Below are positions 53,619 to 61,656 of a stretch of 64,000 bases of DNA, piece after piece. How positions within the stretch are numbered: position 1 is the first letter of the stretch; every line of letters starts with the position of its first letter. A program made the position numbers and the translations under genes. The stretch comes from Carboxylicivirga longa (GTDB lineage Bacteria > Bacteroidota > Bacteroidia > Bacteroidales > Marinilabiliaceae): NCBI RefSeq assembly GCF_050589825.1, contig NZ_JBNGOZ010000024.1, forward strand, positions 4,747 to 68,746. The letters run 5' to 3'. Below the pieces are notes generated by a model, which searched no databases, had not been told where the DNA came from, and saw only the letters and a list, made by a program, of their open reading frames with translations.

Positions 53619-55028
53619 GTGGGACGATCTCGAAAAAGTAAACCTTTACTAAAAAAGGTAACGATTACCGATGTGGCCGCCGAGGGTAAGGCGATGTGCC
53701 GTGTTGACGACCGTGTGGTATTTGTTCAAAAGGCAGTGCCGGGCGATGTGGTAGATGTGCAGGTAACTAAAAAGAGGCGCAGTTACTACGAAGGCTTTCC
53801 AGTATTTTTTCATGAGTACAGCAGTATTCGTCAGGAGCCTTTTTGCGATCATTTTGGTGTGTGTGGTGGCTGTAAGTGGCAGGCGTTACCCTACGATCAT
53901 CAGCTGAAGTATAAAGAACGTGAAGTGCTTAATAACCTGTCGCGCATTGGAAAAGTAGCGTTGCCCGAAGCGCTTCCTATTCTGGGATCAGAAAAAATAC
54001 GTTTTTATCGCAATAAGCTGGAATTTACCTTCTCTAATAACCGATGGCTGTCGGAGGAAGAGCTACAAAGCGGAGAAGTGATAACCCACCGTAATGGTGT
54101 GGGCTTTCACATTCCTGGTATGTTCGATAAGGTGGAGGATGTTACAAAATGTTACCTGCAAAAGGATCCGTCCAATGCCATTCGTATGGCCATTAAAGAT
54201 TACGCCCTGGAGCATGGTCTTACTTTCTTCGATTTAAAGAAGCAAGAGGGCTTTTTACGTACCCTGATTATTCGTACCAGTTCAACCAATGAGCTGATGG
54301 TGATCCTTACAATGTTTCATGAGGATGAAGAGAATCGTGTAGCTTTGTTAAATCATATTAAGGATGCTTTCCCTGAAATAACGTCGCTGATGTATGTGAT
54401 CAACACCAAGAAGAATGATACCATTACTGATCAGGATATTGTATTGTTCAACGGTCGCGATCATATTTTTGAAGAGATGGAGGGGCTGAAGTTTAAGATT
54501 GGTCCTAAGTCTTTCTACCAGACCAATTCGGAGCAGGCCTATGAGCTGTATAAGATCACGCGCAATTTTGCCGCCATACAGCCCCATGAGGTGGTGTACG
54601 ATTTATATACCGGTACCGGTACAATCGCTAACTTTGTGGCGCGTCAGGCCAAGAAAGTAATAGGTGTTGAGTATGTACCCGAAGCTATTGAGGATGCCTG
54701 TGTTAACTCGGCTATTAATAAAATTGAAAACACAAGTTTCTTTGCCGGTGACATGAAGGATGTGCTGAATTTCGATTTCATTGAAAAGCATGGTCAACCT
54801 GATGTGATGATCGTGGATCCACCGCGTGCCGGCATGCATGCCGATGTGGTGCAGACCATTATCAATGCCGCACCAGATCGTATTGTTTATGTGAGTTGTA
54901 ACTCAGCCACACAGGCGCGCGATATCAATTTGCTTGATGTGCGATATAAGGTAACACGTGTTCAGCCGGTAGATATGTTCCCGCACACCCACCATGTGGA
55001 AAATGTAGTGCTACTGGATCGTAAATAA
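53619..55028 (+). CDS. rlmD: 23S rRNA (uracil-5-)-methyltransferase RlmD-like
   Basis: Methylates a uridine of 23S rRNA at C5 with S-adenosylmethionine. The 469-residue protein has an N-terminal TRAM domain (VTITDVAAEGKAMCRVDDRV). A 4Fe-4S cysteine set follows: C-x5-C-x2-C in CDHFGVCGGCKWQ, with a fourth in DVTKCYLQ. The methyltransferase domain has VVYDLYTGTGTIANF for the cofactor, VDPPRAGMH and the nucleophilic cysteine in IVYVSCNSATQARDI. The start is taken as the GTG at 53619, because the promoter element covers the earlier TTG and homologues begin close to this point. RlmD versus TrmA/RlmCD specificity is not certain. Confidence 0.9.
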   Translation: MGRSRKSKPLLKKVTITDVAAEGKAMCRVDDRVVFVQKAVPGDVVDVQVTKKRRSYYEGFPVFFHEYSSIRQEPFCDHFGVCGGCKWQALPYDHQLKYKEREVLNNLSRIGKVALPEALPILGSEKIRFYRNKLEFTFSNNRWLSEEELQSGEVITHRNGVGFHIPGMFDKVEDVTKCYLQKDPSNAIRMAIKDYALEHGLTFFDLKKQEGFLRTLIIRTSSTNELMVILTMFHEDEENRVALLNHIKDAFPEITSLMYVINTKKNDTITDQDIVLFNGRDHIFEEMEGLKFKIGPKSFYQTNSEQAYELYKITRNFAAIQPHEVVYDLYTGTGTIANFVARQAKKVIGVEYVPEAIEDACVNSAINKIENTSFFAGDMKDVLNFDFIEKHGQPDVMIVDPPRAGMHADVVQTIINAAPDRIVYVSCNSATQARDINLLDVRYKVTRVQPVDMFPHTHHVENVVLLDRK

Positions 55029-55040
55029 TATAAGATTACC

Positions 55041-55080
55041 CATCGGATGACTATTTATTTGCATGAATAGTCATCCGGTG
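55041..55080. repeat. Dispersed hairpin family 2, copy 1 (ATCGGATGA type)
   Basis: CATCGGATGACTATT (55041-55055) pairs with AATAGTCATCCGGTG (55066-55080) with one wobble and a 10-nt loop. It may also end the rlmD transcript; no strong T-run follows. Confidence 0.75.
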
Positions 55081-55103
55081 TATAAGGTTTTGTATTGATT
55101 TGT

Positions 55104-55829
55104 CTATCCCAGTGTGCTTAGTTTTTCAAGTAAGTCGCGTCGCAGCAGTGTTATTCTATGCTTATCCAGCTTAATTATGCCATCATGGTGTAACTGTTGC
55201 AAAATTTTATTCACACTTTCTTTTGAGCTAATGGCCAGTTCGGCCAACTCTTTTCGACTAAGCAGGTTCATCACATCGTTTTTAAAACCCGGACCGGTCA
55301 GGTACAGGATGGTCGAGGCTAATTTACCATAGTTGTTGCGTGTACTGTTAGTGGCCAGCTGTTGGTATATAAAAGCATAGTTGGTGGCTGTCATGGACAT
55401 CATAAACTCACACCAACGCCTGTTTAAAAGGCCAACTTTAGTAAGCCAGTCGCGGTTGATGAAGCAAACTTTACAGTCGCTGAGGGCTACCAGTGAAAAA
55501 GGATAACGAGCTGCCTTTATAAGTTCAGGCAGGGCGATAAACTGTCCCGGTTCCAGTATATTTAGGATAACATTCTTTTCGTTTCGCCCTTCCAGTACCT
55601 TCTTTACGATTCCCTCTTTTAAGAAAGCCACTTGCGAAACAAAACTGTCCTGCTTAAGCACCGTATCTCCCAATTTTAATGAAATCTCGCTTATGTTATT
55701 TTTCAGCTCTTCCTCTTCTATATCATTCTCAAGATCGCACAGGCAGTTGTGGTTACACTGTTTGCACGATGTGCTGTTTCTACAAAAATTCATCATAAAA
55801 TCAAATGATATTATACGAATTGAATGCAT
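55104..55829 (-). CDS. Crp/Fnr-family regulator with an N-terminal cysteine cluster
   Basis: A transcription factor of up to 241 residues. The N terminus holds cysteines spaced C-x5-C-x2-C-x3-C-x-C (FCRNSTSCKQCNHNCLC), which could bind an Fe-S cluster or metal, as in FNR. A cNMP-binding-like beta barrel follows (VLKQDSFVSQVAFLKEGIV, ILEPGQFIALPELI), then a dimer helix and a helix-turn-helix DNA-binding domain (LLSRKELAELAISSKESVNKILQQL). The start is uncertain: 55829, or the paired ATGs at 55796 and 55793, which begin just before the cysteine cluster and look more natural. The ~660-nt gap to the chemoreceptor gene is filled with repeats. Confidence 0.88.
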   Translation of the reverse strand: MHSIRIISFDFMMNFCRNSTSCKQCNHNCLCDLENDIEEEELKNNISEISLKLGDTVLKQDSFVSQVAFLKEGIVKKVLEGRNEKNVILNILEPGQFIALPELIKAARYPFSLVALSDCKVCFINRDWLTKVGLLNRRWCEFMMSMTATNYAFIYQQLATNSTRNNYGKLASTILYLTGPGFKNDVMNLLSRKELAELAISSKESVNKILQQLHHDGIIKLDKHRITLLRRDLLEKLSTLG

Positions 55830-55863
55830 TTGGTTACATTTTGGTAGTATTTTATTTTCTTTC

Positions 55864-55887
55864 TGATCCCGCCGGGATCAAATATCA
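55864..55887. repeat. GATCCCG palindrome, copy 1
   Basis: TGATCCCGCCGGGATCA is a near-perfect palindrome followed by AATATCA. The same element with a G/C swap at the centre is at 56088-56111. Confidence 0.65.
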
Positions 55888-55895
55888 GTATTTTC

Positions 55896-55937
55896 AGGAT
55901 CGCATCTTATTGCCATTATGTAATTAAGCTGCGATCC
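55896..55937. repeat. Dispersed hairpin family 1, copy 3
   Basis: AGGATCGCATCTT (55896-55908) and AAGCTGCGATCC (55926-55937) pair with one mismatch around an 17-nt loop. The right arm is the same as in copy 1 at 4741-4786. Confidence 0.75.
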
Positions 55938-56001
55938 CCATCCCAACACCTTTGGCGTTGTACTTCCCCTTCCGCTCAAGCGCAAAGGGAAGAGGGGGGG
56001 G
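55935..56001 (+). repeat. Double-hairpin element, copy 2
   Basis: CCCATCCCAACACCTTTGGC is followed by GTTGTACTTCCCCTTCCGC, loop TCAA and GCGCAAAGGGAAGAGGGGG. It matches the element at 53403-53470; the inner arms change together. Confidence 0.7.
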
Positions 56002-56087
56002 ATGTTGCGCTTTTAGCTGCATATACCACTTTTAAGTAAGAAGTGTATGTTTTTATCAATCAATAAAGGTTTAGATGATTTTTCTTG

Positions 56088-56111
56088 TGATCCCGGCGGG
56101 ATCAAATATCA
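56088..56111. repeat. GATCCCG palindrome, copy 2
   Basis: TGATCCCGGCGGGATCA followed by AATATCA, direct orientation relative to copy 1, 224 nt away. Confidence 0.65.
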
Positions 56112-56224
56112 ATAGCCACAGGTGCTAACCTATGGTGTTTATCGTTCATTATTTACCAACCCCGGAGTGGGTTGAATGTTGGTAATAACACCTTTGTTTA
56201 CAGGGTTGCAGTGTTGTATTACTT

Positions 56225-56265
56225 ATCGGATGACTGAGGAAACAAACTGTAATTAGTCATCCGAT
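56225..56265. repeat. Dispersed hairpin family 2, copy 2
   Basis: ATCGGATGACT (56225-56235) and AGTCATCCGAT (56255-56265) are perfect 11-bp arms around 19 nt. Confidence 0.75.
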
Positions 56266-56368
56266 CAGTATTTTCGGGGTAACATCGTGAGTAGTGCCTG
56301 GAATGGAGTTTAAAAGGGTAAGGACGTAAAAATACCTGCTGCATCAGGTAATCTTACTCTGAGATGTT

Positions 56369-56400
56369 TTGATCCTTATTACCGTGGGTATTTATTTTTG
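56369..56400 (+). promoter_or_regulatory. Promoter of the chemoreceptor gene
   Basis: TTG (56369-56371), 21 nt and TATTTTTG (56393-56400). The leader to the ATG at 56491 would be about 80 nt. Confidence 0.6.
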
Positions 56401-56490
56401 TAGGCACTTTACCTGACATGCAGAAATCACAAAGGTTTCTCGTGTTAATCCGAATATTTATTGAATAGAAATCTTAAAAAAGTAGAAAGT

Positions 56491-58560
56491 ATGGCTCACA
56501 CCGCAGCGGAGGGAAAAAATAATTTTTATCAGCAGTTTGTACGACGTTTTAATGATTTGAACCTGGGTTTTAAACTGGGAATAGGCTTTGGAGTTTTAAT
56601 AGTTATCAGTTTAATCATTGGGCTTTTGGCAGTGTTTAATATGGCAACAGTGGCTGATGAATCGGAACTGTTGGCAAAAGAATTTGTGCCCGAAGTTAAA
56701 ATAGCCAGTGAATTGCGCAAGGCGGCCAACCGCGCCATGCGTGATGTTAGTTGTTATATTTACACCGAGGAGAAGCACTTCTATAATAATGCAGAGAGTG
56801 AAATTGCCGATATTAAAAAGGCTTTGATTGACGGGAACAAACTGGTGACCGGTGCCGAGCGACTGGATACTCTGGAGGCCAATCTTAAAGTGGCTGAAGC
56901 GACTGCTAATGCTTTTGTTGGTCTCGTGAATCAGACGGTGGAGGTTAACGCCCGAATGGCTGAGGCACGCACTGTTATGGATGAGTCGGCCCACGAATAT
57001 ATGCTTAATTGTCATGCCTACCTGAAGGAGCAAAATAAGAAGATGCTTAGTGAGATAAAAGCTGGCAGTACAACACCTGATCGCTTGAGGAAAATTGAGT
57101 TAATCACTGAAATTATTAATCTGGGAAATGAAGTGCGTGTAGGAAACTTTAAGTCACAGGCCATTCGCGACCCCGAAATTTTTGAGCAGGCACTTGCTTC
57201 TTTTTCCCGTGTTTATGATGATTTGAAAATTATTAGACGCTATACTACTATGCGTTATGATATTGTGGCGTTGAATAATATTAGGCAGGAAGCGGAGCAT
57301 TATCAAGGTGCTATGGAGCAATTTATAAGTGACTGGCAGAGGAGGGAAGAGTTGGCTGACAAAAGTAGCAAAGCCGGTATGGACTTTGTTATGAGTTGTG
57401 CTGCTACAGCCGAAGATGGATTGCGTGAAACACAAGATATGGCGTCTTCTAGTGCTTCGAGTCTGCGGATGTCCAACTCCATAATGATTACCGGTTTATT
57501 ACTGGCTTTGATTGTGGGGGTTACATTTGCTTTTTTGCTGATGCGTATAATTACCACACCTTTGAGTAAGGGGCTTATCTATGCTCGTCAGTTGGCGCAG
57601 GGTGACTTGGGTGCCACTATTGATGTTCAGCAAAAGGATGAAATTGGCCAGTTGACGGATGCTATGGCCAATATGGGAGCAAAGTTAAAGGAGATTGTAT
57701 CGAGCATCGTCAATGGGGCCAATAATATTGCTACAGCCAGTCAGCAGATGAGCAGTACTTCGCAAAACCTGAGTCAGGGCGCTAGTGAGCAAGCTTCGTC
57801 GGTAGAGGAAGTGAGCAGCAGCATGGAAGAAATGGCGGCCAATATTAATAGCAATGCTCAAAATGCCAATGAGACTAAGGATATAGCCTTTGCTGCAGCC
57901 AGCGGAATTAAAGAAGGAGGAGAGGCAACAGAGAATACTGTCCAGAGTATGCGTACTATCGCTGAGAAGTTGGCGATTATTGATGATATCTCTTTCCAAA
58001 CGAATATACTGGCATTAAATGCAGCAGTGGAGGCTGCACGTGCCGGTGAGCAAGGGCGTGGTTTTGCAGTGGTAGCTGCAGAGGTGCGAAAATTGGCTGA
58101 ACGCAGTAAGTTATCGGCGCAGGAAATAGATTCGGTATTAAAAAATGGCTCGCGTGTGGCGCAGGAAGCAGCTGCTAAACTTCAGCAGTTGGCGCCGGAA
58201 ATTAGTAAGACCTCCGGACTGGTTGAAGAGATTGCCTCGGCCAGTAAGGAACAGGATATGGGTGCCGATCAGGTTAATAAGGCCATGCAGCAACTCAATA
58301 CTATCACCCAACAAAATGCTGCTGCATCGGAAGAGATGGCTACCGGTGCTGAAGAGTTATACACACAAGCCGAGCAGTTGAAGGAAATTGTTTCTTTCTT
58401 CAATATTGGTGATGCTGTCAAGGAATATCATACAAGGTCTCAGCGTAAGGTGGAGGTGGAGCACACGCCAACTGAAGAGTCAAACATGTCGAAGCCGCAA
58501 AAAGAGGCTGTATGTTTCGATATGGGGCGCAATGGGGATAATGAGTTTGAAACCTTTTAA
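56491..58560 (+). CDS. Methyl-accepting chemotaxis protein
   Basis: A 689-residue chemoreceptor. The first membrane helix is at about 26-50. A ~280-residue four-helix sensing domain follows. The second membrane helix is at about 330-357 (MITGLLLALIVGVTFAFLLM), then a HAMP domain (TPLSKGLIYARQLAQGDL) and a long cytoplasmic coiled coil. The conserved hairpin tip is at about 500-525 (NAAVEAARAGEQGRGFAVVA, AAEVRKLAERS), where CheW and CheA bind. The C terminus ends in EFETF, close to the NWETF tail that docks CheR/CheB in enterobacteria. The frame begins with TTG at 56461; the ATG at 56491 (MAHTAAEGKN) is preferred. It is followed 4 nt later by a CheY-like gene. Confidence 0.93.
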   Translation: MAHTAAEGKNNFYQQFVRRFNDLNLGFKLGIGFGVLIVISLIIGLLAVFNMATVADESELLAKEFVPEVKIASELRKAANRAMRDVSCYIYTEEKHFYNNAESEIADIKKALIDGNKLVTGAERLDTLEANLKVAEATANAFVGLVNQTVEVNARMAEARTVMDESAHEYMLNCHAYLKEQNKKMLSEIKAGSTTPDRLRKIELITEIINLGNEVRVGNFKSQAIRDPEIFEQALASFSRVYDDLKIIRRYTTMRYDIVALNNIRQEAEHYQGAMEQFISDWQRREELADKSSKAGMDFVMSCAATAEDGLRETQDMASSSASSLRMSNSIMITGLLLALIVGVTFAFLLMRIITTPLSKGLIYARQLAQGDLGATIDVQQKDEIGQLTDAMANMGAKLKEIVSSIVNGANNIATASQQMSSTSQNLSQGASEQASSVEEVSSSMEEMAANINSNAQNANETKDIAFAAASGIKEGGEATENTVQSMRTIAEKLAIIDDISFQTNILALNAAVEAARAGEQGRGFAVVAAEVRKLAERSKLSAQEIDSVLKNGSRVAQEAAAKLQQLAPEISKTSGLVEEIASASKEQDMGADQVNKAMQQLNTITQQNAAASEEMATGAEELYTQAEQLKEIVSFFNIGDAVKEYHTRSQRKVEVEHTPTEESNMSKPQKEAVCFDMGRNGDNEFETF

Positions 58561-58564
58561 TTGT

Positions 58565-58936
58565 ATGTCTCATAAAGTATTAGTTGTTGATGATTCAGAA
58601 GTGAGTCTTTATCTAATAAAGGCCATCTTTAATGACGATGATAGGATAGAAGTGTTAATGGAGAATGACAGTACACGTGCTCTTGAAACCATTAAACGTG
58701 AAAAGCCCAAAGTGTGTATTCTTGATTTGATGATGCCGGTAATAGATGGTTTTCAGCTTCTGAAAGCGATTAAGGCTGAGCTGACGCTTGCACAGCTGCC
58801 TATTGTGGTCATTACGGCCAAGCAGGATAGTTTATCCTTTAATCGGATGAAGGCTCTTGGGGTACAAGCCTATTTTACCAAACCCATTGAGATGCAGGAA
58901 GTAATATCCTGCGTTAAAAAGTTAGTGGATCTTTAA
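58565..58936 (+). CDS. Single-domain response regulator (CheY-like)
   Basis: A 123-residue receiver domain without output domain. Key residues are all present: the acidic pair Asp9-Asp10, phospho-acceptor Asp54 in CILDLMMP, Thr84 in VVITAKQ and Lys105 in FTKPI. The start is the ATG at 58565, 4 nt after the chemoreceptor stop; the longer frame from 58388 runs through the end of the receptor gene in another frame. Coupling with the receptor suggests a shared signalling task; the kinase is elsewhere. Confidence 0.93.
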   Translation: MSHKVLVVDDSEVSLYLIKAIFNDDDRIEVLMENDSTRALETIKREKPKVCILDLMMPVIDGFQLLKAIKAELTLAQLPIVVITAKQDSLSFNRMKALGVQAYFTKPIEMQEVISCVKKLVDL

Positions 58937-58947
58937 TTCAGTATATT

Positions 58948-58996
58948 ACTCATCGGATGATTAATTAGTAGTAAATAAACCAATCATCCGATGAGT
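58948..58996. repeat. Dispersed hairpin family 2, copy 3
   Basis: ACTCATCGGATGATT (58948-58962) and AATCATCCGATGAGT (58982-58996) are perfect 15-bp arms around 19 nt. It fills most of the gap between the convergent response-regulator and decarboxylase genes, where it may act as a terminator. Confidence 0.8.
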
Positions 58997-59005
58997 TCAA
59001 TATTT

Positions 59006-60148
59006 CTAGCTTAATCGGTTTTTGTAATCCTCATAACCGAATTCTTTCACGATAGATAGTCCGGTGTTATCATTCCATATTGCTATGGCGGGATGAGGTA
59101 CGCCGTTAAACATGGTGGTTTTCACCATGGTATAGTGAATCATATCCTCAAAAATAACTTTATCACCCGGCTTCAGGGCATTGTCAAACGACCAGTATTC
59201 CATGTAATCACCTGCCAGGCAGCTGTTACCACCCAACCGGTAGATGTGCTTTCCTTCAATGGCACCCATTTGACTACCCACCACGCGCGGCTGATAGGGC
59301 ATTTCCAGGCAGTCGGGCATATGGGCGGTGAAGGAAACATCAAGGATAGCCGTTTTAACACCACTGTTTTCTACCACATCTACCACCGACGATACCAATA
59401 CCCCCGTTTCCCAGGCAAAGGCGCTTCCGGGCTCCATAATGATGTCTAGCTGCCATTTCTCACGAAAACGTTTAAGTAGGTCAATCAGGTGTTTTGTGTC
59501 ATAGCCTGTGCGTGTCATTAGGTGGCCACCACCCATATTAATCCATTTCACCTGCTTTAGGTAGGGGGCAAAACGTTCTTCTATGGCAGTTAAGGTGTTT
59601 TCCAGATCGTAGGAGCTGGATTCGCACAGTGTATGAAAGTGTAAGCCTTCTATTTGTGGCGGAAGCGTAGCGGGCAGGGCGTCAGCCACTATGCCCAAAC
59701 GCGATCCGGGTGCGCAGGGGTTGTAAAGATCGGTTTTCACATCGCTAAACTGCGGGTTAATGCGCAGTCCTGCCGATACTTTTTCCGGATGAGCCTGCAT
59801 ATCAGCCTTAAATTGATCGAATTGCGACAGTGAGTTAAAGGTGATATGGCTGCTGTATTTAAGCAAAAGGGGGAAATCCTCTTTCTTATAGGCCGGAGAG
59901 TAGGTATGCGCTTTGGCACCCATTTCTTCATAGGCCAGGCGTGCCTCGTGAATGGAGCTGGCCGTGGCCCTGGGTATGTATTCGGTAACGATGGGAAAAG
60001 CACTCCACATGGAAAAGGCTTTGAAGGCCATGATGATTTCGATACCGGCTTCGTCGCGCACCCCTCTGATTAGCTCCAGGTTACGGCGCAAAAGACCCTC
60101 GTCCAGCACGTAGCAGGGCGAGGGTATCTGTGTATAGTTAATTGCCAT
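59006..60148 (-). CDS. nspC: Carboxynorspermidine/carboxyspermidine decarboxylase
   Basis: PLP-dependent enzyme of the alanine-racemase fold that removes the carboxyl group in the last step of (nor)spermidine synthesis. The 380-residue protein has the PLP lysine at about 43 (IIMAFKAFSMW). Further marks are GLHFHTLCES, the glycine-rich WINMGGGHLMTR and EPGSAFAWETG; the substrate region LGGNSCLAGDYM includes the conserved cysteine. Length is normal. It lies 8 nt after the dehydrogenase of the preceding step, so the two are an operon. Confidence 0.94.
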   Translation of the reverse strand: MAINYTQIPSPCYVLDEGLLRRNLELIRGVRDEAGIEIIMAFKAFSMWSAFPIVTEYIPRATASSIHEARLAYEEMGAKAHTYSPAYKKEDFPLLLKYSSHITFNSLSQFDQFKADMQAHPEKVSAGLRINPQFSDVKTDLYNPCAPGSRLGIVADALPATLPPQIEGLHFHTLCESSSYDLENTLTAIEERFAPYLKQVKWINMGGGHLMTRTGYDTKHLIDLLKRFREKWQLDIIMEPGSAFAWETGVLVSSVVDVVENSGVKTAILDVSFTAHMPDCLEMPYQPRVVGSQMGAIEGKHIYRLGGNSCLAGDYMEYWSFDNALKPGDKVIFEDMIHYTMVKTTMFNGVPHPAIAIWNDNTGLSIVKEFGYEDYKNRLS

Positions 60149-60156
60149 GGTCGTTT

Positions 60157-61350
60157 TTATAGTTCCAGGTCAACATTATGTTCTTCAACCCATGGAAGGC
60201 CCTGTTTATTGAGCTGCTCCATGAATGGATCGGGATCAAATTCCTCAACATTAAATACTCCGGGTTGCTTCCACAGCCCTTGCAGGTACATCATGGCACC
60301 GATGGTGGCGGGTACGCCCGTGGTATAGCTAACACCTTGTGCACCGGTTTCGTTAAAGGCATCCTGGTGCTTACAGTTGTTATATACATAATAGGTTTTC
60401 TCCTTACCGTCTTTAATGCCGGTAATGCGACAGCCGATGGAGGTTTCGCCCGTGTAGTTCTCACCCAAATCGCCCGGATCAGGCAGTACGGCCTTCAAAA
60501 ACTGAATGGGAACAATCTCTTTCCCTTCATACATGATGGGTTCAATGCCTGCCATGCCAATATTCTGAATAACCCGCAGGTGGGTCAGGTACTCCTGGCC
60601 AAAGGTCATCCAGAAACGGGCCCGCTTCAGGGTTGGGAAGTTTTTCGCCAGTGATTCAAGCTCTTCGTGGTAGATCAGGTATGATTCGCGCTCACCAATA
60701 TTAGGGTAAGTTAAGGGTTGATGAATTTCGTGTGGCTCTGTTTCTACCCATTGTCCATTTTCCCAATATTTACCTTTCTGTGTTACCTCACGAATATTAA
60801 TCTCGGGGTTGAAATTGGTGGCAAAGGCTTTGCCATGGTCTCCTCCGTTGCAGTCCACAATATCCAGATAATGAATCTCATCGAAGTGGTGCTTGGCGGC
60901 ATAAGCCGTAAAAATACTGGTTACACCCGGGTCGAAGCCACATCCAAGAATGGCGGTGATTCCGGCTTCCTTGAAGCGATCCTGATAGGCCCATTGCCAT
61001 TTGTACTCATATTTGGCCTCATCCAGCGGTTCGTAGTTGGCTGTATCCAGGTAGGCAGTTTTTGTTTCCAGGCAGGCATCCATAATAGTCAAATCCTGAT
61101 AGGGCAATGCCACATTTACCACAATGTCCGGCTTAAAAGAATTGATTAACTCAACCAGCTCGGGCACCTTATCGGCATCTACCTGTGCCGTCTTAATGCG
61201 TTTGTCACCTATCTTTTCAGCGATGGCATCACACTTGCTTTTTGTGCGACTGGCCAGCATGATTTCAGTAAAAACTGTTGGCAAAGATGCCATCTTGTGG
61301 GCAACAACGGTACCTACACCGCCGGCTCCAATAATTAAAACTTTACCCAT
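60157..61350 (-). CDS. Carboxynorspermidine dehydrogenase (saccharopine dehydrogenase family)
   Basis: Reductive condensation of aspartate semialdehyde with a diamine (putrescine or diaminopropane) to a carboxylated polyamine. The 397-residue protein begins with a Rossmann motif (KVLIIGAGGVGTVVAHKMA). It has the family segments VNVALPYQDLTIMDACL and GFDPGVTSIFTAYAAKHHFD, and ends with a dimerisation region. The paired decarboxylase supports the polyamine role over lysine metabolism. Spermidine is the likely final product, by analogy to gut Bacteroidota. Confidence 0.93.
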   Translation of the reverse strand: MGKVLIIGAGGVGTVVAHKMASLPTVFTEIMLASRTKSKCDAIAEKIGDKRIKTAQVDADKVPELVELINSFKPDIVVNVALPYQDLTIMDACLETKTAYLDTANYEPLDEAKYEYKWQWAYQDRFKEAGITAILGCGFDPGVTSIFTAYAAKHHFDEIHYLDIVDCNGGDHGKAFATNFNPEINIREVTQKGKYWENGQWVETEPHEIHQPLTYPNIGERESYLIYHEELESLAKNFPTLKRARFWMTFGQEYLTHLRVIQNIGMAGIEPIMYEGKEIVPIQFLKAVLPDPGDLGENYTGETSIGCRITGIKDGKEKTYYVYNNCKHQDAFNETGAQGVSYTTGVPATIGAMMYLQGLWKQPGVFNVEEFDPDPFMEQLNKQGLPWVEEHNVDLEL

Positions 61351-61606
61351 GTTATGTGTAATGATAAAACCAAAATTTGGTTCGTTTGATCAATAATTGA
61401 ATTCACTCAATTGTGTCAATAACACATTTACAAATTGACAAAAAAAATTGACATCAGGCAAGGGCTATTAAGACCTTTTATTCAATAATTTTTTCCAATG
61501 TAAAAGCTGGTCTTAAGCTTTTATTGATTAGACCAATAGGTCTATTTGGATTTGGGGCTGATCTTGAGGTGTTTAATTAAGGTATTGAAAATTAGTTGTT
61601 GTTGCC

Positions 61607-61636
61607 TTGTTGTTTAGGTCAATTTTACTATTTTTG
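61607..61636 (+). promoter_or_regulatory. Promoter of the endonuclease-family lipoprotein gene
   Basis: TTG (61607-61609), 19 nt and TATTTTTG (61629-61636) match the consensus. It lies 20 nt before the ATG at 61657, which supports that start over the TTG at 61648. Confidence 0.7.
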
Positions 61637-61656
61637 AGAATGAAAATTTGATATAT

